From DASUPK01 sp963736305 (GTDB lineage Bacteria; Actinomycetota; Thermoleophilia; Solirubrobacterales; 70-9), in the NCBI GenBank assembly GCA_963736305.1, contig CAVTOD010000005.1:806001-870000 (forward strand): a DNA stretch of 64,000 nucleotides, written 5' to 3'. The translations under genes were made by a program, and so were the position numbers. The notes beneath the pieces were generated by a model, which made no database searches, was not told the DNA's origin, and saw nothing but the letters and a program-made list of their open reading frames with translations. Positions 26,997-34,011 of the stretch are shown here, piece after piece (position 1 is the first letter of the stretch; the number at the start of each line of letters is the position of its first letter).

Positions 26997-28456
26997 AGCC
27001 GGCCCTCGCGACTCCGCTCTCGGGTCTGCGGCCGGCGCCCGAGGCCGCCGAGCCGGTTCGGATGACGCCGCTCGAGCGCCTCGAGGCGCTCTGCGATCCC
27101 GGCTCGCTCGAGCTGGTTCGCACGCGGATCGCCTCGCGCTCCGCCCGCTCGGCGCCCGGCGACGGAGTCGTTGCGGGCGCCGGGTGCGTCGGCGGGAGGC
27201 CGGTCTACTGCTACGCGCAGGATCAGAGCTTCGCCGGGGGCTCGCTCGGCACGGCCCAGGCGGAGACGATCGTGCGCGTGCTCGACCTCGCCGGGCGGGC
27301 GGAGGCGCCGGTGGTGGGCTTCGTCGCCTCCGGCGGCGCGCGGATCGACGAGGGCGCCGGGGCCCTGGGCGGCTATGGCGCGATCTTTCGCCACCACGTG
27401 GCTCTCTCGGGCCGCGTCCCGCAGATCAGCGTGATCACCGGGACCTCGGCCGGAGGCGGTGCCTACTCGCCCGCCCTCACCGACTTCGTGGTGATGACCG
27501 AGGAGGCCCGGCTCTTCCTCACCGGCCCCGGCGTCGTCGAGGAGGTGATGGGCGAGAGCGTGACGATGGACGAGCTCGGCGGAGCGCGGGTCCACTCACG
27601 AAACGGGGTGTGCGACCTCGTCGCTCCCGACGACCGGGCCGCCGCTGAGATCGTCCGCGACCTGCTCGGCCACCTGCCACAGAGCTCCGCGTCGCCGCCT
27701 GACCCCGTCCTCCCTCAGGAGCCGCTCGGCCACGACCCGGGCACGGCGGTCCCGGCCAACCCACGGAAGGTCTACGACGTCCGCTCGGCGATCCGGTGCA
27801 TCGGCGATTCCAGCTCGATGCTCGAGCTCTCGCCCCGCTGGGCTCGGAACATGGTCACGGCGCTGATCCGGTTGAACGGACACCCGGTCGGTGTCGTCGC
27901 CAACCAGCCCCACCACCTCGGCGGCGTGATCGACTCGGCCGCTTCCGAGAAGGCCGCCGGGTTCATTGGCCGCTGCGACGCGTTCGGCCTGCCCCTCGTG
28001 GTCCTCGTCGACACCCCGGGTTTCCTTCCCGGGACCAAGCAGGAGGGGATGGGCGTGATCCGGCACGGAGCCGGACTGCTGCACGCCTTTTCCGCTGCCC
28101 GGGTCCCGAAGGTGACGGTGGTTCTTCGCAAGGCGTACGGCGGCGGCTTCATCACGATGAACTCGCGCCAGCTCGGCGCCGACCTCGTCCTCGCGTGGCC
28201 CGGTGCCGAGATCGGCGTGCTGGGCGCCCGCCAGGCGGTGGGGATCATCCACCGGCGCGCGATCGAGGGGTCCGCGGACCCGGCCGCCGAGCACACACGG
28301 CTGGCGGAGGAGTACGCAGACGGAAATCTGAGGGCCGACGTCGCCGCCGCCGCCGGCGACGTGGACGAGGTGATCGAACCGGCCGAGACGAGAGCGCGAC
28401 TGATCTGGGCGCTCTCGGCGCTCGGCGGAGCCAACGGACGAAGGAGAACCGCATGA
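26993..28456 (+). CDS. accD: Acyl-CoA (acetyl/propionyl-CoA) carboxylase beta subunit
   Basis: This carboxyltransferase of about 487 residues transfers carboxyl from biotin to acetyl- or propionyl-CoA. Both halves of the crotonase-like fold are present: SGGARIDEGAGALGGYG and ITGTSAGGGAYSPALTD in the first, VDTPGFLPGTKQEGMG and RKAYGGGFITMNSRQLG in the second. This is the actinobacterial PccB/AccD type without the N-terminal zinc finger of E. coli AccD. The TTG start at 26993 overlaps the fabF stop; ATG 27062 is an alternative. The biotin-carrying alpha subunit is not in this window. Supplying malonyl-CoA to the neighbouring enzymes is the obvious role. Confidence 0.88.
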   Translation: MKPALATPLSGLRPAPEAAEPVRMTPLERLEALCDPGSLELVRTRIASRSARSAPGDGVVAGAGCVGGRPVYCYAQDQSFAGGSLGTAQAETIVRVLDLAGRAEAPVVGFVASGGARIDEGAGALGGYGAIFRHHVALSGRVPQISVITGTSAGGGAYSPALTDFVVMTEEARLFLTGPGVVEEVMGESVTMDELGGARVHSRNGVCDLVAPDDRAAAEIVRDLLGHLPQSSASPPDPVLPQEPLGHDPGTAVPANPRKVYDVRSAIRCIGDSSSMLELSPRWARNMVTALIRLNGHPVGVVANQPHHLGGVIDSAASEKAAGFIGRCDAFGLPLVVLVDTPGFLPGTKQEGMGVIRHGAGLLHAFSAARVPKVTVVLRKAYGGGFITMNSRQLGADLVLAWPGAEIGVLGARQAVGIIHRRAIEGSADPAAEHTRLAEEYADGNLRADVAAAAGDVDEVIEPAETRARLIWALSALGGANGRRRTA

Positions 28457-29040
28457 CGACCGAGACGATCGACGCGGCACGCGAGGGAGCGCTCTGGCGG
28501 GAGGCACCGCCCTACTTCGACGACCTGGAGATCGGCGACTCGATGGAGTCCTCGGGCCGCACGGTGACCGAGTACGACGTGGTGTCGTTCGCCGCGCTGA
28601 CCGGCGACTGGCACCCGCAGCACGCCGACGCCGCCTGGGCCGCCGAGAGCGCCTTCGGCCGCCGGATCGCCCACGGCATGCTGGTGATCTCCTACGCGCT
28701 GGGGCTGCTGCCAATCGATCCCCGAGTCGTCCTCGCACTGCGCTCGATCGACAATGCCGTGCTGAAGCGCCCGGTCGGGCTCGGCGACACGATCCGCGTC
28801 CGGGCCCGGCTCGCCAACAAGCGCGAGCTCGGCGCCGAGACCGGGCTGGTCACCTTGGCCGTCCGGATCGTCAACCAGGCCGACGAACTCGTCGCTCGGA
28901 TGGAGATCGTCGTGCTCTGGCGGAGGGCGGCGAAGAGCGCCGATGGCCCGCCGGCGGCGGTATCCGGGACCGCCGACGGGTCGTCGGCCGAAGCCGAGGA
29001 TGAGCTCTCCCCCCTGCAGGACGGCAGGCTGCTCGCGTGA
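28453..29040 (+). CDS. MaoC-type 3-hydroxyacyl-ACP dehydratase
   Basis: The 195-residue hot-dog-fold protein has the hydratase-2 motif with the catalytic Asp and His in LTGDWHPQHADAAWA near residues 52-60, and GRRIAHGMLVIS. In this operon it should remove water from 3-hydroxyacyl-ACP, the step done by FabZ in most bacteria and by HadAB in mycobacteria. After residue 155 comes an acidic Ser/Ala/Glu tail of about 40 residues not needed for the fold. The start overlaps the accD stop (ATGA) and has AAGGAG upstream; it is followed by fabI with a TGATG overlap. Confidence 0.85.
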   Translation: MTTETIDAAREGALWREAPPYFDDLEIGDSMESSGRTVTEYDVVSFAALTGDWHPQHADAAWAAESAFGRRIAHGMLVISYALGLLPIDPRVVLALRSIDNAVLKRPVGLGDTIRVRARLANKRELGAETGLVTLAVRIVNQADELVARMEIVVLWRRAAKSADGPPAAVSGTADGSSAEAEDELSPLQDGRLLA

Positions 29041-29846
29041 TGCTCACCGGCAAGAGATTCCTGATCACCGGGGTCCTCACCCGGAAGAGCATCGCCTTCG
29101 CCGTGGCTCGCGAGGCGCAGCTCGCGGGCGCCGAGGTCCTGCTCACCGGCTTCGGCCGGACCAGGCGGATGACCGAGCGCGCCGCCGCTCGTCTGCCGGA
29201 GCCGGCCGACGTGATCGAGCTCGACATCAACTCCGAGGAGGACCTGTCCGGCCTGGCGACGGAGATCGAAGAGCGCTGGGGTGGCCTGGACGGCGCGCTG
29301 CACGCGATCGCCTTCGCGCCGGCGGACGCGATCGGCGGCCGCTTCATGGAGACGCCGCCGGAGAGTGCGGCCGAAGCCTTCCGGACGAGCGCCTACTCCT
29401 TCCAGGCGCTGGCACGCCACCTCGCCCCTCTGATGGATGGTGGGGGGAGCGTGGTCGGGCTCGACTTCGACGCCTCGGTCGCCTGGCCGTCATATGACTG
29501 GATGGGCGTCTCGAAGGCCGCGCTGGAGGCGGTCAACCGCTACCTGGCGCGAGAGCTCGGACCGCGCGGGATCCGCTCGAACCTGATCTCGGCCGGGCCG
29601 ATCTCCTCACCGGCGGCCGGTGGGATCGACGGCTTCGATCGCCTTGCCTCGGATTGGCCGGCGGCGGCGCCGCTCGGCTGGGACACCGATGACCCCGCCC
29701 CGGTGGCGCGCGCCGTCTGCTTCCTGCTCTCCGAGTGGTCTGAGGCGATCAGCGGCGAGGTGATCCACGTCGACGGCGGCGCCCACGCCGTCGGGGGAAT
29801 GAACGGAGTCAGCGCCCCCGCCAGTTTGGAGCTCGCTTCTCGCTGA
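29040..29846 (+). CDS. fabI: Enoyl-ACP reductase (NADH), InhA/FabI type
   Basis: The 268-residue enzyme performs the last reduction of each elongation cycle. It begins LTGKRFLITGVLTRKSIAFA, the divergent FabI/InhA nucleotide loop, and has the Tyr-x6-Lys pair in YDWMGVSKAALEAV and the IHVDGGAHAVGG end. InhA-type enzymes are the target of isoniazid and triclosan, so drug response depends on this gene. The last 38 bp overlap the 3' end of the convergent enoyl-CoA hydratase gene. Confidence 0.92.
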   Translation: MLTGKRFLITGVLTRKSIAFAVAREAQLAGAEVLLTGFGRTRRMTERAAARLPEPADVIELDINSEEDLSGLATEIEERWGGLDGALHAIAFAPADAIGGRFMETPPESAAEAFRTSAYSFQALARHLAPLMDGGGSVVGLDFDASVAWPSYDWMGVSKAALEAVNRYLARELGPRGIRSNLISAGPISSPAAGGIDGFDRLASDWPAAAPLGWDTDDPAPVARAVCFLLSEWSEAISGEVIHVDGGAHAVGGMNGVSAPASLELASR

Positions 29847-30576
29847 AGGCCGTGGCGCCCTCGATGGCGTCCTCGGAGGTGAACACCGGAGCGGTGATTT
29901 CGCCCTGGGTGCTCCAGAAGGTCTCGTCGTCCCACGACCATTGCTGGCGCAGGACGCTCTTCGACGCCCGCAGCGCGAGCGGCGCGTTCTCGGCGAGTTG
30001 GCCGGCGAGCTCCAGCGCTGTGTCGAGTGCCGCTCCCGGCTCGGCAAGGCGGTTGACGAGCCCGAGCTCCGCACCGCGCTCCGCGGTGATCGTCTCGCCG
30101 GTGAGCGCGAGCTCCATCGCGATCGCGCCGGGGAGGCGCCGTGGCAGCTGGCGAAGGGCGCCTCCCGCGGCGACCAGGCCTCGCTTCACCTCCGGGACAC
30201 CCAGCTTCGCGCCCTTCGCGGCGACGATCAGGTCGCAGGCGAGCGCGATCTCCAAGCCGCCGGCGACGGCGAACCCCTCGATGGCGGCGACCAGGGGCTT
30301 CTCGGCGGGCTTCTGGACGATTCCGGCGAATCCGCGGTCGCGCGCCCAGGGCCGCTCGCCGGTTGCGAATGCCTTCAGGTCCATCCCCGAGCTGAAGCCC
30401 TTGCCCTCACCGGCGATCACGCCGACGCTGAGCCCGTCATCGCCGTCGAGCTCGTCGAGAGCGGCGGCCATCGCCTCGGCCATCGCCAGGTTGACGGCGT
30501 TGCGCGCGTCCGGGCGGTTGAGGGTGATCAGAAGGATCCGGTCGCGGCGCTCCGTGAGCAGTGGCTGATCGTTCAC
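29809..30576 (-). CDS. Enoyl-CoA hydratase/isomerase (crotonase family)
   Basis: This 255-residue crotonase-fold protein has the oxyanion-hole segments GKGFSSGMDLKAF near residue 62 and IEGFAVAGGLEIALACDL near 101-118, and the catalytic Glu region LGVPEVKRGLVAAGG. It should hydrate or isomerise enoyl-CoA in fatty-acid or aromatic degradation. It is convergent with the fatty-acid synthesis operon and overlaps fabI by 38 bp, so strong expression of both could interfere. The exact substrate is not defined. Confidence 0.87.
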   Translation of the reverse strand: MNDQPLLTERRDRILLITLNRPDARNAVNLAMAEAMAAALDELDGDDGLSVGVIAGEGKGFSSGMDLKAFATGERPWARDRGFAGIVQKPAEKPLVAAIEGFAVAGGLEIALACDLIVAAKGAKLGVPEVKRGLVAAGGALRQLPRRLPGAIAMELALTGETITAERGAELGLVNRLAEPGAALDTALELAGQLAENAPLALRASKSVLRQQWSWDDETFWSTQGEITAPVFTSEDAIEGATAFSEKRAPNWRGR

Positions 30577-30602
30577 GGGCCGGGACCCTACAATCGCCGA
30601 CG

Positions 30603-31514
30603 TCAGTCAGCAGCGCCGACGTAGCTCAGTTGGTAGAGCACTTCACTCGTAATGAAGGGGTCGCCGGTTCGAGCCCGGGCGTCGGCTTTCCTACTCGAGG
30701 CCCGCCGCTCGGTTGATGAACCCCAGACGGTCGCCACCCGGGCGTAAATGCTCGCGCCGCCCAGGCCACACGGGAAGACCCCTGAGCTGACCGCGCCGAT
30801 CAGGCGGGGGCCGCCGGGCGTGTTGGCCACCAGCGGGCCGCCGCTGTCTCCCTCGCACGAGGTGGCATGGAACGGGAGCCGGCTGTGGATCCGCCCGATT
30901 CGCTTGCCGAGCGCGCAGATCATCGAGGCCTCCTGGAAGCCGCGTGACTTGCCGTAGGCCCGGTCGCAGATGCGCGCCCGGTAGACGCGCTCCTTCGTCG
31001 TCTTCAGCCGCCTGGCGACGTTGAAGCCCCAGGCGCTGCGGGTGCCCCAGCCGCCCGAGCGGACGATGCGCCCAGGGCGCGTCGCCGCCTTGGACTCCGC
31101 CGGTGTGGCGAGGACGATCGGCTGGGCATCGGGAGCGCTCGCCAGGGTCAGTACGGAGAAGTCGTGTGCGTCCTTCTTGCCGTTGTAGGCAGGATCGATC
31201 GCGACGGCGCTCACCTTGATCCTGGGTCGTCGCTTGTGCGGCGTGATCCACGGGCTGCCCGCCAGCACCGAGAGCTGCTTGCGCTTGCCGCTCTTCACGC
31301 AGTGTGCGGCGGTCAAGACCTTGGTTGGCGCGATCAGGGATCCGCTGCAGATGAAGCGCCGCTTCTGCGCGAGCGCGACGGCGAACTGCCACCCGGCGGC
31401 GTTCGCCTTGCCGCCGCCGACGATCCGGGGCGAGGACCCTGCGGCGACCCCGCTGGTCATGGCGAGCGCGCACAGCGCCACGGCGGCGCCCACCACCCGC
31501 CACCGCCCGGCCAC
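30603..31514 (-). CDS. Secreted trypsin-like serine protease, C-terminus frameshifted
   Basis: The protein has a Sec signal (hydrophobic VVGAAVALCALAMTSGVAAG), the trypsin activation site RIVGGGKANAAGW, and the catalytic His in LTAAHCV, Asp in DAHDFSVLTL and Ser in CEGDSGGPLVA, with Cys pairs, so it should be an active S1 protease outside the cell. I used GTG 31514, which follows GGAGGG. At the end the open frame loses the family pattern after YARVATVWG and runs antisense through tRNA-Thr to 30603. One extra base in the C-run 30721-30724 would restore GFINRAAGLE and a stop at 30691, the natural C-terminus. Confidence 0.72.
   Translation of the reverse strand: MAGRWRVVGAAVALCALAMTSGVAAGSSPRIVGGGKANAAGWQFAVALAQKRRFICSGSLIAPTKVLTAAHCVKSGKRKQLSVLAGSPWITPHKRRPRIKVSAVAIDPAYNGKKDAHDFSVLTLASAPDAQPIVLATPAESKAATRPGRIVRSGGWGTRSAWGFNVARRLKTTKERVYRARICDRAYGKSRGFQEASMICALGKRIGRIHSRLPFHATSCEGDSGGPLVANTPGGPRLIGAVSSGVFPCGLGGASIYARVATVWGSSTERRASSRKADARARTGDPFITSEVLYQLSYVGAAD
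30615..30687 (+). tRNA. tRNA-Thr (CGT)
   Basis: The 73-nt sequence folds as a standard cloverleaf: 7-bp acceptor stem GCCGACG/CGTCGGC, D-stem GCTC/GAGC, anticodon stem CTTCA/TGAAG with loop CTCGTAA (anticodon CGT), and T-loop TTCGAGC. The outermost T-stem pair (49-65) is G-G. No CCA is encoded. It lies antisense to the run-on frame of the protease gene. Confidence 0.93.
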
Positions 31515-31519
31515 TGCTG

Positions 31520-32389
31520 CTAGCCCTCCTGCAGCGCCCGGTAGCACTCGCGCATGAAGTCGATGGCGGCGCGGCGATGGTCATCTGCCGCGATCAGATC
31601 GGAGTAGTGGAGCTCGGCGCCCCTGAACGCGGTCGCGTTCCAGAGCTCGCCGGAGACCTCCGCGGTCCAGGGACCGACGTAGAAGTAGGGCTCGGGGTGA
31701 GCCTCGTCTCCCGGGGAGGCGCCGAAGTTGGCGCGCTGCCCCGCCGACTCGGAGCCGAGCTCGATCGCGAGGTCGAAGTGCTCGGGCCAGAGCTGCACCG
31801 TCGATGGGTCGCCGTCGGTCTCATCGGCGCGCAGCTGCTCGAGCACGGAGCAGGCGAGGCCGTAGAAGTCACCGAGCGCCGTCGCCGCTGCGGGATCGAC
31901 GTCGGGCAGGGGCTCCCGAGCCTCCTCGGTGCCTCGCTGGCGCACCAGCTCGCCGTGCACGACCCGGACCTGGCAGTCGACGCCATCCTGCTCGAAGAAG
32001 GGCGTGCCGAAGCCGCCGCGCGTGTAGCGGAGCGCGATCTCATTGGCCGGCAGGCGAGCAGGGGCAACGACGCCTTCGGCCACAACGTGAAGCGCCACCC
32101 GCGTCTCGGCGAAGGACGCCGGCAGCGGCTCGAGCCGCTTCCACGCCCCCAGCCAACGCTCGGCGCACCACGGGGCGAGCTCGGGTTCCTGGGCAGCGAT
32201 CTCGTCCCAGGTGAGATCGCCCCGGTTGTGAACCGGGGAGACCAGCTTGCGCCCCTCGGGCACCTCGCCTGGATCGACAGGGTCGTCGGCGTACGGAGGC
32301 TCGGTGACCGCCGGCGGCGAGGGCTCGAGGACGCGCGCCTCGTAGTCGCCGCCCAGCTTGTCCTCGGCCTCTGCTCTCGGGTTCGCCAT
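31520..32389 (-). CDS. Conserved hypothetical protein, 289 aa
   Basis: I do not recognise this protein. It is acidic and soluble, without signal peptide or membrane segments. Notable conserved-looking blocks are WDEIAAQEPELAPWCAERW, EIALRYTRGGFGTPFF, QLWPEHFDLAIELG and PEPYFYVGPWTAE, and the middle may form a beta-rich domain. It ends 5 bases before the protease GTG, and its last codons contain the protease ribosome site, so the two are translationally linked. No function can be assigned. Confidence 0.7.
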   Translation of the reverse strand: MANPRAEAEDKLGGDYEARVLEPSPPAVTEPPYADDPVDPGEVPEGRKLVSPVHNRGDLTWDEIAAQEPELAPWCAERWLGAWKRLEPLPASFAETRVALHVVAEGVVAPARLPANEIALRYTRGGFGTPFFEQDGVDCQVRVVHGELVRQRGTEEAREPLPDVDPAAATALGDFYGLACSVLEQLRADETDGDPSTVQLWPEHFDLAIELGSESAGQRANFGASPGDEAHPEPYFYVGPWTAEVSGELWNATAFRGAELHYSDLIAADDHRRAAIDFMRECYRALQEG

Positions 32390-32419
32390 CGGGCAACCCT
32401 AGTCCGCCCGCTCCCTGGT

Positions 32420-32745
32420 GCGTACGAGATTGACGACCTCACGGCCGCGACTGAGTTCTTCGTCGAGCTCGGACTCGAGCTGCTGGGCGAGGGGTCCGGC
32501 GAGGGCCGCTCGGTGGACCGCATCGTGGGGCTCGATGGCGTCCGGACAGACTTTGCGTTCATGCAAACTCCGGACGGCAACGGACGACTCGAGCTGATCA
32601 AGTTCCACTCGCCGTCGTTGCCCGCCTGCGAGCCCGCGGCGCTGAGCTCGTCGGCGAGTTGGAGAACTACGAGGACAGCTACTGGCTCTGCTACCTCCGC
32701 GGCCCGGAGGGGATCATCATCGAGCTGGCGGAGAAGATCGGCTAG
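32420..32745 (+). pseudogene. VOC (glyoxalase-like) family gene remnant
   Basis: Two pieces of a VOC-domain protein remain. The first (32423 on) reads IDDLTAATEFFVELGLELLG, then DRIVGLDGVRTDF and GRLELIKFHSP. The second, in another frame from about 32614, reads VVARLRARGAELVGELENY and ends RGPEGIIIELAEKIG. Compared with the family the N-terminal strand and start are missing, and about 25 residues between the pieces are deleted together with the frame change. The stop still interlocks with the convergent dehydrogenase stop over CTAG. It should not give a working protein. Confidence 0.7.
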
Positions 32746-33989
32746 AGCCGGACCAGGTTCGACGCCTCGATCCCGCGGGTGACGCCGCGGAAGTCGAGGA
32801 CCAGCGAGGAGTCGTCCACGATCCGCTGGTAGTCGATCGACGGGTGCGCGGTGACGATGCAGACCAGGTCCGCCAACGCCACCGACTCCTCGAGCGGAGA
32901 CGAGGCCAGGTCGAGGTCGGGCAGCTCCGCCACGTGGGGGTCGTGGTAGGAGACGTCGGCGCCGAGGTCGCGGAGCAGCCGGATCATCTTCAGCGCGGGC
33001 GACTCACGGATGTCGCCGACCCCGGCCTTGTAGGAGACCCCGAGTAGCAGGATCTTCGCGCCGTTGGTCGCCTTGCCGGCGTCGTTCAGCGCGCGCTCGA
33101 TCCGGCGGACGCACCAGTGCGGCTGGTTCTGGTTGATCTTCCCGGCCAGCTCGATGAACTCGGTGTAGAAGTCGTGCTCGCGCGCCTTGTAGGAGAGGTA
33201 GAAGGGGTCGACCGGGAGGCAGTGGCCGCCCATGCCGGGGCCCGGGTCGAAGCGCATGAAGCCGAAGGGCTTGGAGGCCGCCGCTTCGATCACCTCCCAG
33301 ACGTCGATCCCAAGTCGCTCGCAGAGCATCGCCATCTCGTTGACGAGCGCGATGTTGACCGAGCGGAAGATGTTCTCGAGCAGCTTCGAGAGCTCCGCCG
33401 CGTCCGGGGTGCTCACCTCGAACACGTCATCGCAGACGAGCGAGTAGAGCTCCACGGCGCGCTTCGTCGAGGCCTCGTTGATGCCGCCCACGACCTTCGG
33501 CGTCGTCCGGATCGTGAAGTCGGTGCGACCCGGATCGATCCGCTCCGGCGAGAAGGCGAGATGGAAATCCCGACCGCCGGCGAGACCCGACTCCTCGAGG
33601 ATCGGACGCAGGCGCTCGCGCGTGGTCCCGGGGTAGGTCGTCGACTCGAGCACGATCAGCTGGCCCTTCCGCAGCACGGCGGCGAGGGAGGTCGCCGCGT
33701 CCACCATGTAGCTCAGGTCCGGCTCGCGGGAGTTGGTGAGCGGCGTCGGGACGCAGATGATCACCGCGTCACAGGCGCTCAGGTCCGGGTAGCGGCTCGT
33801 CGCGGTCAGCCTGTCGTCGAGCGCGGCGAGGCGCTCGGAGCTGACGTCTTCGATGTAGCTGCGACCCTCGTCGAGGGCGTCGATCTTGCGCGGATCGGCG
33901 TCCAGGCCCAGCACCTCATGCCCTTCCTCGGCGAAGGCCACGGCCAGCGGCAGACCGACATATCCGAGCCCGACGACTCCGACTTTCAT
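32742..33989 (-). CDS. UDP-sugar 6-dehydrogenase (UDP-glucose/GDP-mannose dehydrogenase family)
   Basis: This 415-residue enzyme oxidises a nucleotide sugar at C6 to a uronate. It has the NAD loop KVGVVGLGYVGLPLAVAF, the acid/base region STTYPGTTRE, FSPERIDPG, and the nucleophile Cys in MGGHCLPVDPFYLS near residue 265. The FSPERIDPG and GHCLPVDP patterns resemble the WbpA/WecC branch that uses UDP-N-acetylhexosamines, so UDP-GlcNAcA or UDP-ManNAcA is a likely product. It opens the glycan locus. The annotation is firm at family level. Confidence 0.9.
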   Translation of the reverse strand: MKVGVVGLGYVGLPLAVAFAEEGHEVLGLDADPRKIDALDEGRSYIEDVSSERLAALDDRLTATSRYPDLSACDAVIICVPTPLTNSREPDLSYMVDAATSLAAVLRKGQLIVLESTTYPGTTRERLRPILEESGLAGGRDFHLAFSPERIDPGRTDFTIRTTPKVVGGINEASTKRAVELYSLVCDDVFEVSTPDAAELSKLLENIFRSVNIALVNEMAMLCERLGIDVWEVIEAAASKPFGFMRFDPGPGMGGHCLPVDPFYLSYKAREHDFYTEFIELAGKINQNQPHWCVRRIERALNDAGKATNGAKILLLGVSYKAGVGDIRESPALKMIRLLRDLGADVSYHDPHVAELPDLDLASSPLEESVALADLVCIVTAHPSIDYQRIVDDSSLVLDFRGVTRGIEASNLVRL

Positions 33990-34011
33990 GGGCGCCAGTG
34001 TAGGGAGCGGG

